From Gemmatimonadales bacterium (lineage in GTDB: Bacteria > Gemmatimonadota > Gemmatimonadetes > Palauibacterales > Palauibacteraceae), in the NCBI GenBank assembly GCA_009840115.1, contig VXOJ01000033.1:1-51004 (forward strand): 51,004 nucleotides of DNA, given 5' to 3'. This document shows, one piece after another, positions 7,877-16,181 of the stretch. Both the position numbers and the translations under genes were made by a program. The stretch's first letter is position 1; every line of letters begins with the position of its first letter. The notes beneath the pieces were generated by a model. That model made no database searches. It had not been told where the DNA came from and saw only the letters and a program-made list of their open reading frames with translations.

Positions 7877-8341
7877 ATGAAGAAGCGCTTGCTCAGATTG
7901 TGCGTGCCGCTGGTCGTCGCGACCCTTGTCGCGGGCTGCGGCGGCGGCGACACCGTGGACCCGGAGCCGCCCGCCCCCGCCGGGCCCCCCGACGTCTCGG
8001 GGACCTATAGTCTCGTATCCCTGTCGGGCGCGATCACCGGGGGGGCGACGATCGGACCGCCGATCGCCGTCGGAACAGCCATGCTGTCGCAGAACCCCGC
8101 ATCGGGCGAGACGGCAACCGGCACGATGTCCATGTCCCTCACGGTGACGAACCCGCTGAACGGCGAGGTCACGGTAATCGAGGACCAGGGGACGTTCACG
8201 CTACGGACGGACGGGAGCTGGGAGTTTGCGGGGCAGGCACAGCAGAACATCGGCACGTACACGCTGGCGGGGAACGTTCTCTCCGTCATCGTGACGGAGC
8301 CCCCGGCGGCCGCCGCGACGACAGTTTGGCAGCGGCAGTAG
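7877..8341 (+). CDS. Small lipoprotein, lipocalin-like fold suspected
   Basis: 154 residues; ATG 7877 follows GGAGG. A lipoprotein signal (MKKRLLRLCVPLVVATLVAG then C) is followed by a Gly/Pro linker and a beta-rich domain: VSGTYSLVSLSGAITGG, GTMSMSLTVTNPLNGEVTVI, GTFTLRTDGSWEFAGQ, IGTYTLAGNVLSVIV. The pattern of short strands around a GTY/GTF motif resembles lipocalin-like/META-type small barrels common in Gemmatimonadota lipoproteins, but I cannot assign a family with certainty. The last 16 bases overlap the TTG start proposed for the TonB receptor, suggesting coupled translation and membership in the same operon. Confidence 0.8.
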   Translation: MKKRLLRLCVPLVVATLVAGCGGGDTVDPEPPAPAGPPDVSGTYSLVSLSGAITGGATIGPPIAVGTAMLSQNPASGETATGTMSMSLTVTNPLNGEVTVIEDQGTFTLRTDGSWEFAGQAQQNIGTYTLAGNVLSVIVTEPPAAAATTVWQRQ

Positions 8342-10548
8342 CGGTCGGGATCCGACGACGTCTCACGGCAGGCGCCGCGCTCGCCTTCTTCTACATGCGC
8401 GCGGCGCTCGCCTCTTTCTACGCGCGGGCGGCGCTCGTCTCCTTCTACGCGAGCGCCCCGCTCGCCGCCCAGGCCCAGGACGCCATCGTACGCGGCCGCG
8501 TCCTCGACGCGGAGACGGGCGCACCGCTCGCCGGGGCCACCGTGCTCATCCGCGACACCCCGTTGCGCACGACGACGCGGCCCGATGGCGGTTTCGCGAT
8601 CCCCTCGCCGTCCGATGGCGCCTATACGCTGATCGTGGTCGCGGATGGTTTTCGTGCCTCCGAACGTCGAATCGAGCCCGAGGCGGCTGGAGAGCTCAGC
8701 ATCCTGCTCGAGCGCCGGCTGTTCGACGTTCCCGAGTTGACCGTGACGGCGAATCGCTCCGCCGCCCGTCCCGGCGAAGCTCCGGTCAGCGTCGCCGTGA
8801 TGAGCGGCGACGAACTCGGCAACCGCGACGTCGTGACGCTCGACGAAGCGCTTCCGTTTGCGCAGGGCGTGATCTTCAATTCCGGCCAGATGGACATCCG
8901 CGGCGCCACCGGCCTGGCGCGGGGCGTCGGAAGCCGCGTGCTCATGCTCCTCGACGGCCACCGCGTGCTTTCCGGCGTGGGTGCGTCGATCGACTTCAGC
9001 GGCCTGCCCGTGCTGGACGTGGACCAGATCGAAATCGTGAAGGGTCCGCATTCCACCCTGTGGGGGACGAACGCGCTGGGCGGCGTCGTGAACGTGATCA
9101 CGAAGCGGCCATCCGCGGAGCCCGAGACCATCGTCCGCGGGTACTTCGGCCTCTTCGATACGCCGGCCCGACATTCGTTCACGGACGATCGACTGAGCAG
9201 GGAAGGGCTTGCGCTCCAACACTCCCGCCGCCTCGGCGATGTCGGCGCCACCCTGTACCTGGCGCGCGAGGAATCGGACGGGTTCCGTCAGAACGGCGCG
9301 CTGGAAAGCTGGCGGGTTCGGCTCAAGACCGTCTTCCCGGCGGAGTCCGCCAATCCGTGGGAGATCTTCGTCAACTGGAATCGGAAAGACGAGGAGGAGT
9401 TCTTCACCTGGCTGTCGCCGGACCGGCCGCTGGAGGTCGACCCGGCCGAGCTCGGCGACTGGATTCGCTCGGATGACGTCGTCCTCGGCCTGACGGCCAA
9501 CCCGATCGTCACCCCGAAACATCGCCTGCAGGTGCGCCCGCACATCTACCACGCGCGGAACCAGAACTACTTTCACGACAACGAGGACTTCCATCGCTCA
9601 ACGCGCATCGGCACCGATGTCCAGTGGTCTCTCTTCCCCAACCGCTCGCACGCGCTGACGATCGGGGCGGAAGGCGCTGTCACCGGCGTGACGTCGAACT
9701 TCCTCGAGCCGTCGCCCGACGTGACGGACCTCGCGCTGTTCGCGCAGAACGAGATCACGTTCTCGGACCGGGTTCGCGGCTCGCTGGGCGTTCGACTGGA
9801 CTACCACAAGGCCTCGGCGGCGATGGAGGACCGGTTCGTCAATCCGAAACTCGGGATCGTCTACGAGGCGAGCGACCGGTTGAGCCTTCGAGGGTCCCTC
9901 AGCCGCGGATACCGGGCGCCGAGCGTGTCCGAGCAGTTCACTTCGACGACCCAGTTCGGCTTTCGAGTCATCCCCAATCTCGAGCTGCGCGGGGAGTCCG
10001 CCTGGGCCCGCGAGGTCGGCGCGACCGTGACCGTCAGCGATCGCGTATGGCTCGATGCGGGGTTGTTCTGGAGCGACTACACGGACCTCATCGAACCGTC
10101 GCCGGCGCCCAACAACGTGTTCGTGTTTCAGTTCCGCAACGTCGCCGAAGCCATGGTGCGGGGCGTCGACGCGGGTCTGCGGATCGGTGTGATCCCGACC
10201 CGTCTCGACTTCAACGCGAACTACACCTTCCTCGATACGAGGGACGATCGGACCGGGCGCGCGCTCCCCTACCGTTCGCGCCACAACTTCACGGCCACGG
10301 CCACCGGCTGGAGGGGCGCCGTCGCCATCGACTTCCGCCACCGGAGCCGGGTGGAGCAGGTGCTCGCCTTCCCGCTCGACGAGCGCAGCGCCATCAACCT
10401 CGTCGACCTGCGCGTGCGGACCCGGATTCTGGGGACCCGCGTGCAGGCGAAGATCGAGAACCTGTTCCAGACGACCTACGTGGACGTGCAGGAACGGAGT
10501 CCGGGACCCACCCGAAGCTTCCGGCTCACCGTAACTCCCCGTTTCTAG
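8326..10548 (+). CDS. TonB-dependent outer-membrane receptor
   Basis: 740 residues. A signal region is followed by a carboxypeptidase-regulatory-like domain (about 52-130: IVRGRVLDAETGAPLAGATV), a plug (about 135-260: VSVAVMSGDELGNRDVVTLD, MDIRGATGLARG, VLMLLDGHRVL, VDQIEIVKGPHSTLWGTNAL) and a 22-strand-type barrel ending RLTVTPRF. The plug resembles the BtuB/FepA class. Start: TTG 8326 overlaps the lipoprotein gene; ATG 8395 is an alternative that still leaves a signal peptide. The substrate is not readable from sequence. Seven bases downstream is a PQQ dehydrogenase, so a role in PQQ or substrate uptake for it is inferred. The signal peptide contains a 27-base triplication (separate entry). 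Confidence 0.93.
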   Translation: MAAAVAVGIRRRLTAGAALAFFYMRAALASFYARAALVSFYASAPLAAQAQDAIVRGRVLDAETGAPLAGATVLIRDTPLRTTTRPDGGFAIPSPSDGAYTLIVVADGFRASERRIEPEAAGELSILLERRLFDVPELTVTANRSAARPGEAPVSVAVMSGDELGNRDVVTLDEALPFAQGVIFNSGQMDIRGATGLARGVGSRVLMLLDGHRVLSGVGASIDFSGLPVLDVDQIEIVKGPHSTLWGTNALGGVVNVITKRPSAEPETIVRGYFGLFDTPARHSFTDDRLSREGLALQHSRRLGDVGATLYLAREESDGFRQNGALESWRVRLKTVFPAESANPWEIFVNWNRKDEEEFFTWLSPDRPLEVDPAELGDWIRSDDVVLGLTANPIVTPKHRLQVRPHIYHARNQNYFHDNEDFHRSTRIGTDVQWSLFPNRSHALTIGAEGAVTGVTSNFLEPSPDVTDLALFAQNEITFSDRVRGSLGVRLDYHKASAAMEDRFVNPKLGIVYEASDRLSLRGSLSRGYRAPSVSEQFTSTTQFGFRVIPNLELRGESAWAREVGATVTVSDRVWLDAGLFWSDYTDLIEPSPAPNNVFVFQFRNVAEAMVRGVDAGLRIGVIPTRLDFNANYTFLDTRDDRTGRALPYRSRHNFTATATGWRGAVAIDFRHRSRVEQVLAFPLDERSAINLVDLRVRTRILGTRVQAKIENLFQTTYVDVQERSPGPTRSFRLTVTPRF
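8377..8457 (+). repeat. Three in-frame 27-base repeats in a signal peptide
   Basis: Units 8377-8403, 8404-8430 and 8431-8457 encode ALAFFYMRA, ALASFYARA and ALVSFYASA. The divergence is mostly synonymous or conservative, so the repeat is not fresh slippage. It lengthens the N-terminal region of the TonB receptor by two units. Confidence 0.8.
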
Positions 10549-10555
10549 CAAGCCC

Positions 10556-12736
10556 GTGGCTCGCGGCGACCGGGGCGCCCACGCGCCAGCCGGAGCGCTT
10601 CTTGCCTCCTGCGCGCTGGCGGCCTGCGCGCTGGTGGCCTGCGAACCGTCGCCGCCCCGCGACGCGGCCGGCGCCGTCACCCGCGACCGCCTGCTCGCGA
10701 CGGACACGGTTCCGGCGGAGTGGCTGACCTCCGGCCGGGACTTCGGAGAAACGCGGTATTCGCCGCTCGGGCGCATCCACGTCATGAACGCGGCCGCCGT
10801 GGGCCTCGCCTGGGAGTACCCGTGGCGGTCCCACGTCGGCTCCGTGCACTGGGGGCTCGAGGCCACGCCCGTGGTCGTCGACGGCGTGATGTACTCGCCC
10901 GGCCCCTGGGGAAGCGTCGCGGCGCTCGACGCGGCGACGGGGGAACCGGTCTGGCGCTACGACCCGCAGGTCGACCCGAGCTACGCCCGAAAGGGCTGCT
11001 GCGGGCCCGTCAACCGCGGACTCGAGGTGTGGGAGGGGCGCGTCTACATCGGCACCTTCGACGGCTGGCTGGTGGCGCTCGATGCCGCGACGGGCGAGGA
11101 GGTCTGGCGCGTCGACACCTTCATCGACCGATCCCTCTCGTACACGAGCACGGGCTCCCCGCAGATCGCCGGCGACGTTGTCGTCCTCGGCAACGCCGGC
11201 GGGGACTTCGGCGTGCGCGGGTACATCACGGCCTACGACCTCGAAACCGGCGAGGAGGCGTGGCGCTTCTTCACCGTTCCCGGCGATCCGGCGGACGGCT
11301 TCGAGCACCCGGAGATGGAGGCGGCCGCCGCCACGTGGGACCCGGACTCGGCCTGGGAGGGAGGGCTCGGAGGCACCGTGTGGGGAGAGATGGCCTACGA
11401 CCCCGCGCTCGATCTTCTCTACGTGGGGACGGGGAACGCCTACCCCTACCCGATCTGGCACCGGAGCCCGTCGGGGGGCGACAACCTCTACCTCGTCTCC
11501 ATCCTCGCCATCGACCCGAAGACGGGTCGCCTCGTCTGGCACTACCAGACGGTGCCGGGCGAGATATGGGACTACACCGCGACGCAGAACCTCATCCTGA
11601 GCACCGTCGCGATCGACGGCCGCCCGCGCGACGTCCTGCTCCAGGCCCCGAAGAACGGCTTCTTCTACGTGCTCGACCGCGCTACGGGCGAACTGCTGCG
11701 GGCGGAGAACTTCGTGACCGTCACGTGGGCGCACGGGATCGACCTCGATACGGGCCGGCCGATCCCGAACCCCGCCGCGGACTATCGCGACGAACCGCGG
11801 GTCGTCTTCCCCTCCTCCGCGGGCGGACACAACTGGCAGCCGATGTCCTTCAACCCCGAGACGGGCATCGCCTACATCCCCGCCCGCGAACAGGCCATGC
11901 TGTGGCGTTCGCTGGACGCGTTCGACCACCGTCCGGAGGTCGCCTACGAAGGCTTCGCGGCCTCCTGGCCTCCGTTCCCGGAGGAGTTCGCGCACCTCGC
12001 CGAAGGTCTCCCCGACATCGGCCCCAGCGAGTTTCTACTCGCGTGGGACCCCGTCGCGGGTCGTGAGCTGTGGCGGGTTCCGCGCGGCAGCATGTGGAAC
12101 GGGGGCACGCTCGTGACGGGCGGGAACCTCGTCATCCAGGGGACGGCGGCGGGCACGCTCGACTTCCACCAGGCGGACACCGGTGCGCGCATCCACAGCA
12201 TCCATCTCGGCACCGGCGTGATGGCGGGGCCGATGACGTACGAGGTCGACGGCGTGCAGTACATCGCGGTCATGGCGGGCTACGGCGGGCCGCGGGGCGC
12301 CGCCTATCCGCTCGGCTCCGCGGCTTACGACTACGACAGCGCCGGGCGGCTGCTCGTCTTCAGGCTCGATGGCCGGGAGGTGCCGCTACCCCCCGGGCAG
12401 ATCGTGCCGACGACGCCGGAACCGCCGGATCTCGCACTCGACGCGGCCAGGGTCCGGCGCGGGGCGGAACTCTTCGGGGTCCACTGCGGCATCTGTCACC
12501 GGGCCTCGGACGAACACCTCTCCGCCTATCCCGATCTGCGCCGCATGGATGGCGGCGCGTGGGAGAGCTTCGACGCCGTGGTGCTCGGCGGCGCGCTCGC
12601 CGCGAACGGCATGGCCGGCTTCGGCGACCTCCTCTCGCTGGAGGACGCGACCGCAATCCGGCACTACCTCACGAGCGAGCAAAGACGCCTGTGGGAGGCG
12701 GCGTCGGCCGCCGATCCCGGCCCGGACGGCCGCTGA
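10556..12736 (+). CDS. PQQ-dependent dehydrogenase with C-terminal cytochrome c, lipoprotein
   Basis: 726 residues of the quinoprotein alcohol dehydrogenase type. An eight-bladed propeller carries repeats such as GWLVALDAATGEEVW. The vicinal Cys pair C148-C149 (KGCCGPVN), which forms the disulfide ring near PQQ, is present, and the expected active-site Asp is D339 (GEIWDYTATQ). A C-terminal haem c domain has C644-x-x-C647-H648 (VHCGICH), so electrons can leave through the haem, as in type II enzymes. The protein oxidises an alcohol or sugar in the periplasm; the substrate is not predictable. A lipobox-like ALVAC suggests membrane anchoring, unusual for soluble quinoprotein dehydrogenases. Start GTG 10556, 7 bases after the TonB-receptor stop: same operon. 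Confidence 0.93.
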   Translation: MARGDRGAHAPAGALLASCALAACALVACEPSPPRDAAGAVTRDRLLATDTVPAEWLTSGRDFGETRYSPLGRIHVMNAAAVGLAWEYPWRSHVGSVHWGLEATPVVVDGVMYSPGPWGSVAALDAATGEPVWRYDPQVDPSYARKGCCGPVNRGLEVWEGRVYIGTFDGWLVALDAATGEEVWRVDTFIDRSLSYTSTGSPQIAGDVVVLGNAGGDFGVRGYITAYDLETGEEAWRFFTVPGDPADGFEHPEMEAAAATWDPDSAWEGGLGGTVWGEMAYDPALDLLYVGTGNAYPYPIWHRSPSGGDNLYLVSILAIDPKTGRLVWHYQTVPGEIWDYTATQNLILSTVAIDGRPRDVLLQAPKNGFFYVLDRATGELLRAENFVTVTWAHGIDLDTGRPIPNPAADYRDEPRVVFPSSAGGHNWQPMSFNPETGIAYIPAREQAMLWRSLDAFDHRPEVAYEGFAASWPPFPEEFAHLAEGLPDIGPSEFLLAWDPVAGRELWRVPRGSMWNGGTLVTGGNLVIQGTAAGTLDFHQADTGARIHSIHLGTGVMAGPMTYEVDGVQYIAVMAGYGGPRGAAYPLGSAAYDYDSAGRLLVFRLDGREVPLPPGQIVPTTPEPPDLALDAARVRRGAELFGVHCGICHRASDEHLSAYPDLRRMDGGAWESFDAVVLGGALAANGMAGFGDLLSLEDATAIRHYLTSEQRRLWEAASAADPGPDGR

Positions 12737-12760
12737 CCCGCGGCCCCCCGGTCCCGCCCT

Positions 12761-13177
12761 TCAGTCCGGCATCGGCTCGGCGGGCCCCTCCGCCTTCATC
12801 ACGTCGAGTTCCACCGTGCGCTTCAGGTCCCGGTTGATGAAGATCGGGAACGTGTACCCGCCGAACTTCTGAAGCGTCAGGTTGTTGATGCCGACGACGT
12901 GGTTGAAGGTGGCCGCCTTCCCCGGCGGGGCCTGGACGGAGAACCCGCCCGTCACCTTGAACAGTTCCTGTCCGTCCTCGTCCATGCACCGGATCTCGAG
13001 TTCGTGCTGCCGGTCGGTTTCGGCAGGCTCGGCCCGGATCCTGAGGACGAGTTGCATGGACGGGTGGGTCACCGGCATGGCGCCGGCGTAGAGCGTGTCG
13101 AAGAGACCCATGAGGTTGAGCTTGCCGTCGCTCGAGGTATTTGCGGCGTCGGCCAGCGTGGCCAGCACGATTTCCAT
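12761..13177 (-). CDS. DUF6941 family protein
   Basis: 138 residues. The sequence MEIVLATLADAANTSSDGKL, NLMGLFDTLY, then a beta-rich region (SMQLVLRIRAEPAETDRQHE, LEIRCMDEDGQELF, FNHVVGINNLTLQKFG, YTFPIFINRDLKRTV) matches DUF6941 proteins, which are small, cytoplasmic and uncharacterised. Start: ATG 13177 has GGAGA eight bases upstream and gives the usual N-terminus; an in-frame ATG at 13192 lacks a ribosome-binding site and adds only MENRR. It lies 41 bases after the zinc-ribbon gene with a possible promoter of its own between them. The family assignment is by pattern; function unknown. Confidence 0.85.
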   Translation of the reverse strand: MEIVLATLADAANTSSDGKLNLMGLFDTLYAGAMPVTHPSMQLVLRIRAEPAETDRQHELEIRCMDEDGQELFKVTGGFSVQAPPGKAATFNHVVGINNLTLQKFGGYTFPIFINRDLKRTVELDVMKAEGPAEPMPD

Positions 13178-13194
13178 TCGTCGGTTCTCCATTA

Positions 13195-13222
13195 AAAATA
13201 AACAGCCTGTGATCGGTGTCAG
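13195..13222 (-). promoter_or_regulatory. Possible promoter for the DUF6941 gene
   Basis: On the minus strand CTGACA (13217-13222, 5 of 6 to the -35) and TATTTT (13195-13200, 4 of 6 to the -10) are separated by 16 bases, in a rare AT-rich patch of this window. The -35 overlaps the stop codon of the zinc-ribbon gene, so the DUF6941 gene may be transcribed separately. Confidence 0.4.
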
Positions 13223-13887
13223 CCGAAGATGCCGCCCACGATCTCGAGGATCGCCTCGAACACGCTCGCGGCCGCATCTCCGACGGTGTCGAGCGCGGCC
13301 GGAGCCGCTTCCGCGGCGGCCGCCACGGCGTGGCCGGCGACGTGCGCCCCCACGAAGACGAGGTCCGGCGCCCAGAAGAGCGTCTCGAACAGGACATCGG
13401 CGCCGGTGTCCACGGTGCGCGCGACGGCCCCGTCGCGTCCCCGCCGCGCGACGAGCCGGTCCCGCTCCATCTCCCAGATCGCCTCGAGTTCGTGGTGGTC
13501 GAACCACACGCCCTTGCACCGCTTGCACACATCGAGCGTGAGCGAGGATTGGCGGACCTGCAGCATCCGGGTGTCGCAGGCGGGACAGTTCAGGCGGGTC
13601 TTCGCCCCGCACGCGGCGCACTTCGGCGCGTCGCGGTCCACGAACGCGCGGCACACGTGACACTGGGCCCGGTGCCGCTCCTCCCGCGCCGGAATCCGCG
13701 CCCACAGCGACTCGGGCCGCTCGGAACGGAGACGCTGCACCTCCCCGAACTCGAACCACATGCCGCCGCAACGGCCGCAATGGTCGAGCGTCAGCGGATC
13801 GGCGGCGTCTTCGGCCCCGGCCCCGAGCGACGTCTTCTCCATCCTGGTCCCGAGACATACGGGGCACGGCCAGCGCGTCTCGGTCAC
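13219..13887 (-). CDS. TFIIB-type zinc-ribbon protein
   Basis: 222 residues. Paired Cys clusters: CPVCLGTRM...CGRCGGMWFEFGEVQRL (first zf-TFIIB-like unit), CHVCRAFVD...CAACG, CPACDTRM...CKRCKGVWFDHHELEAIW (second unit). The W-F-[DE]-x-x-E-[LV] signature after the second knuckle is typical of zf-TFIIB (PF13453). The C-terminal third is Ala/Val-rich and hydrophobic (VFVGAHVAGHAVAAAAEA, FEAILEIVGGIFG), suggesting amphipathic or membrane association. Zinc-binding is confident; the nucleic-acid or protein target is not known. Start ATG 13887. It follows the membrane winged-helix gene by 16 bases and likely belongs to the same unit as the SSS transporter. Confidence 0.88.
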   Translation of the reverse strand: MTETRWPCPVCLGTRMEKTSLGAGAEDAADPLTLDHCGRCGGMWFEFGEVQRLRSERPESLWARIPAREERHRAQCHVCRAFVDRDAPKCAACGAKTRLNCPACDTRMLQVRQSSLTLDVCKRCKGVWFDHHELEAIWEMERDRLVARRGRDGAVARTVDTGADVLFETLFWAPDLVFVGAHVAGHAVAAAAEAAPAALDTVGDAAASVFEAILEIVGGIFG

Positions 13888-13903
13888 GGTCGCGACGCCG
13901 TCC

Positions 13904-14356
13904 TCACGATTCCAGCAGCCCCCGCGCGGAGTCCTTCTCGGAGAGCCGGCGCACGTCGTGGAAGTCGTACACCAGGAGGCCGGAGTCCGTGATCTCGATT
14001 TCGGCCATCTCCCGCGCCATCAGTTCGTTCAGGACTTCCTCGGCCGTCGTCGTCGGCACCGCCAGTTCCCCGGCGACCTCGACCGCCGTCAGCCGCCCGC
14101 CGTGGCGCCCGGCCATCTTCAGGACCTCCGCCTCGAGCGTGTCGCGGCGAAGTGCCTCCCGCCGGTGTTCGATGCGGCGTCCGACCCCGAGGTGGCGCGC
14201 CAGGAGGAGGCCGCCGCCCGCGGCGGGCAGTCCGGCCGCGATGAAGAGCGCGACGAGCGTCCTCAGGGCGAGCGGATCCGCGCCCGAGCGAAGGAACCCC
14301 ACGACCATGAACAGCGCCAGCGTCAGGAGAGCGACGCCCCCCAGGAGCCTGCCCAC
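13904..14356 (-). CDS. Membrane-anchored winged-helix protein
   Basis: 150 residues. Two N-terminal membrane helices (LLGGVALLTLALFMVVGFL and LRTLVALFIAAGLPAAGGGL) are followed by a basic linker and a compact domain: LEAEVLKMAGRHGGRLTAVE, VAGELAVPTTTAEEVLNEL, MAEIEITDSGLLVYDFHDV. The helix-helix-turn-helix plus beta-wing pattern matches winged helix-turn-helix domains. It may sense membrane state and bind DNA, or use the fold for protein contact. Between the SSS gene (27 bases upstream) and the zinc-ribbon gene (16 bases downstream). No family name is certain. Confidence 0.72.
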   Translation of the reverse strand: MGRLLGGVALLTLALFMVVGFLRSGADPLALRTLVALFIAAGLPAAGGGLLLARHLGVGRRIEHRREALRRDTLEAEVLKMAGRHGGRLTAVEVAGELAVPTTTAEEVLNELMAREMAEIEITDSGLLVYDFHDVRRLSEKDSARGLLES

Positions 14357-14383
14357 GGTGTCAGACTCCGGCCGCGGCCGCGC

Positions 14384-15877
14384 TCACGAGGGGTCGCCCT
14401 CGTACACGAAGCGTTCGACCGCGCCGTGAATCCGCGACACGGTCACGTCGCTCGGCGGAGGGGTGAACCGGCTCACCACGAAGGTCACGACGAAGTTCAC
14501 CAGCAGTCCCCACACCCCACCGTGCAGGCCCAGGGGATGGGGGAACACGATGAGCGTGACGCACAGCGTCGCGAGCCCCGCCGCGATGCCCGCGATGACC
14601 CCGTCCGATGTCGTCAGGCGCCGGCCCGGGAAGCAGACCCCGAGGACGGCCGGCATCAGCTGCAGCGCGCCGGAACCCGACAGGGCCACGAGCTGCACGA
14701 GGAAATCGAACGTGCTCACGGAGAGGAAGTAGCCGACGGCGAGGAGGGCCACGACGATGAGCCGGCCAATGAGGATGTAGTGACCCTGGCTCGCGCCGGT
14801 GCGGATGTAGCGCTGGTACACGTCGCGCGTCAGCACCGTCATGTTCGCGTGCAGCATCGAGTCGAGCGTCGACATCGCCGCCGCCGTCGCGCCGGCCAGA
14901 ATCGCGCCGGTCAGCCACGGCGGGGCGTAGGCGAACAGCATCTCCGGGAAGATCCGGTCCGGAATCGCGATGTCCGGCATCACGAGCGCGCCGCCGAGGC
15001 CCACGAGCGCCGCCGGGATGTAGAGCGTCATGAGATAGATCGGCGTCGTCGCGCCCAGCAGCTTGATCGTGCGGGCCGAGACCGCGGTGTAGTAGCGGAT
15101 GAAGAGGTGCGGCTGGAAGACGATCCCGAACGAGAGCACGACGATCATCCCGAACCACATCCCCGGCGTGAAGAACCCCTCCGGCCCCGGAAGCGTCAGC
15201 AGATCCGGACGCTCCGCCGCCACCTGCCGCCACAGCTCGAACGGCCCGCCGAACAGCTCGAAGGCGAGCACGAGGGCGCCCGCCCAGACGGCGACGTACA
15301 TCCACACGCCCTGGATCACGTCCGTCCAGTAGACCGCGCGCAGTCCCCCCGCGATGAGGTAGCCCGCGGCGACGACGAGCAGGATCAACGTCCCCAGTTC
15401 GAAGGAGATCCGGTCCCCGGACGCGACGGAGAGGATGTAACCCAGCCCCACCGCCTGGACCTGGATGTAGAGGATCGTGAACAGCACCGAGACGACGGCG
15501 GTCACGACCCGCACGGCATCCGACTCGTAGAAGTCCGCCAGCAGGTCGGCCGGCGTGATGTAGCCGAACGTCTTCCCCAGCGCCCAGATCCGGCTCCCGA
15601 GCACGTACGTGATCGCGCCGACGAGCACGGTCCACGCGCCCGCCGCCCAGAACCCGATCCCGTGCGTATAGAAGAAACCGCCCGAGCCGAGGAAGGCGAA
15701 CGCCGAATGGTACGTGGCGACAACGGTCAGGTAGAGGACGATGAACCCGGCCTTGCGCCCGTAGAGGAGAAAGTCCTCCAGGTCCACGGACATGCGCCGG
15801 TTGGCGACCGCTCCCAGCACGATGGTGGCCAGGAGATACACGAAGATGAGACCGGTCGCGACGACCCAGGCTTCCAT
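14384..15877 (-). CDS. Sodium:solute symporter (SSS family)
   Basis: 497 residues with about 13 predicted transmembrane helices. Family landmarks: an N-terminal membrane helix (VVATGLIFVYLLATIVLGA), VDLEDFLLYGRKAGFI, SAFAFLGSGGFFYTHGIGFW, YITPADLLADFYES, VLFTILYIQVQAVGLGY, GAILAGATAAAMSTLDSMLH. SSS transporters couple Na+ entry to uptake of a sugar, amino acid, carboxylate or other solute; the substrate is not readable here. The stop of the small DUF3311-like gene overlaps the ATG by 4 bases (ATGA), strong support for start 15877 and for coupled translation. In-frame codons upstream are Arg/Pro-rich and overlap that partner gene, so they were rejected. Confidence 0.93.
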   Translation of the reverse strand: MEAWVVATGLIFVYLLATIVLGAVANRRMSVDLEDFLLYGRKAGFIVLYLTVVATYHSAFAFLGSGGFFYTHGIGFWAAGAWTVLVGAITYVLGSRIWALGKTFGYITPADLLADFYESDAVRVVTAVVSVLFTILYIQVQAVGLGYILSVASGDRISFELGTLILLVVAAGYLIAGGLRAVYWTDVIQGVWMYVAVWAGALVLAFELFGGPFELWRQVAAERPDLLTLPGPEGFFTPGMWFGMIVVLSFGIVFQPHLFIRYYTAVSARTIKLLGATTPIYLMTLYIPAALVGLGGALVMPDIAIPDRIFPEMLFAYAPPWLTGAILAGATAAAMSTLDSMLHANMTVLTRDVYQRYIRTGASQGHYILIGRLIVVALLAVGYFLSVSTFDFLVQLVALSGSGALQLMPAVLGVCFPGRRLTTSDGVIAGIAAGLATLCVTLIVFPHPLGLHGGVWGLLVNFVVTFVVSRFTPPPSDVTVSRIHGAVERFVYEGDPS

Positions 15878-16101
15878 CAGAGCCCCCGCCTCTGCACCCG
15901 GATCAGCACGCCGATGAGGAGGACGTAGACGACGAGCAGGTACACGTAGAGGAAGGGCAGGCCGCCGATCCACGGCTCCACGCGGTTGCCGATCCAGTAC
16001 ACGAGCGGCGGCTGCGTGAACGCGAACAGGACCAGGAAGAGGACGACGAGCCGGCGGCCCGTCGGCGTCCGCGGCAGGAAGTGAGACCGGAAGCGTGTCA
16101 T
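15877..16101 (-). CDS. DUF3311-like small partner of the SSS transporter
   Basis: 74 residues with two membrane helices: RRLVVLFLVLFAFTQPPLVY and a second around GLPFLYVYLLVVYVLLIGVL, with RVEPWIGGLPF between them, as in DUF3311 proteins found next to SSS symporters. It probably assists folding or sits with the transporter, by analogy with small subunits of related symporters. It ends in a 4-base overlap with the symporter start. Upstream are 80 bases without a clear gene, then the convergent-direction protease gene end at 16182. Confidence 0.8.
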   Translation of the reverse strand: MTRFRSHFLPRTPTGRRLVVLFLVLFAFTQPPLVYWIGNRVEPWIGGLPFLYVYLLVVYVLLIGVLIRVQRRGL

Positions 16102-16181
16102 GACGTCAAGCTAGCCGTCCCCGGGCGGCAGCGGCCAGCAGTCCGCGCGCCTGACGCCCGCGAAGGGCCCGGGGGCCGGGG

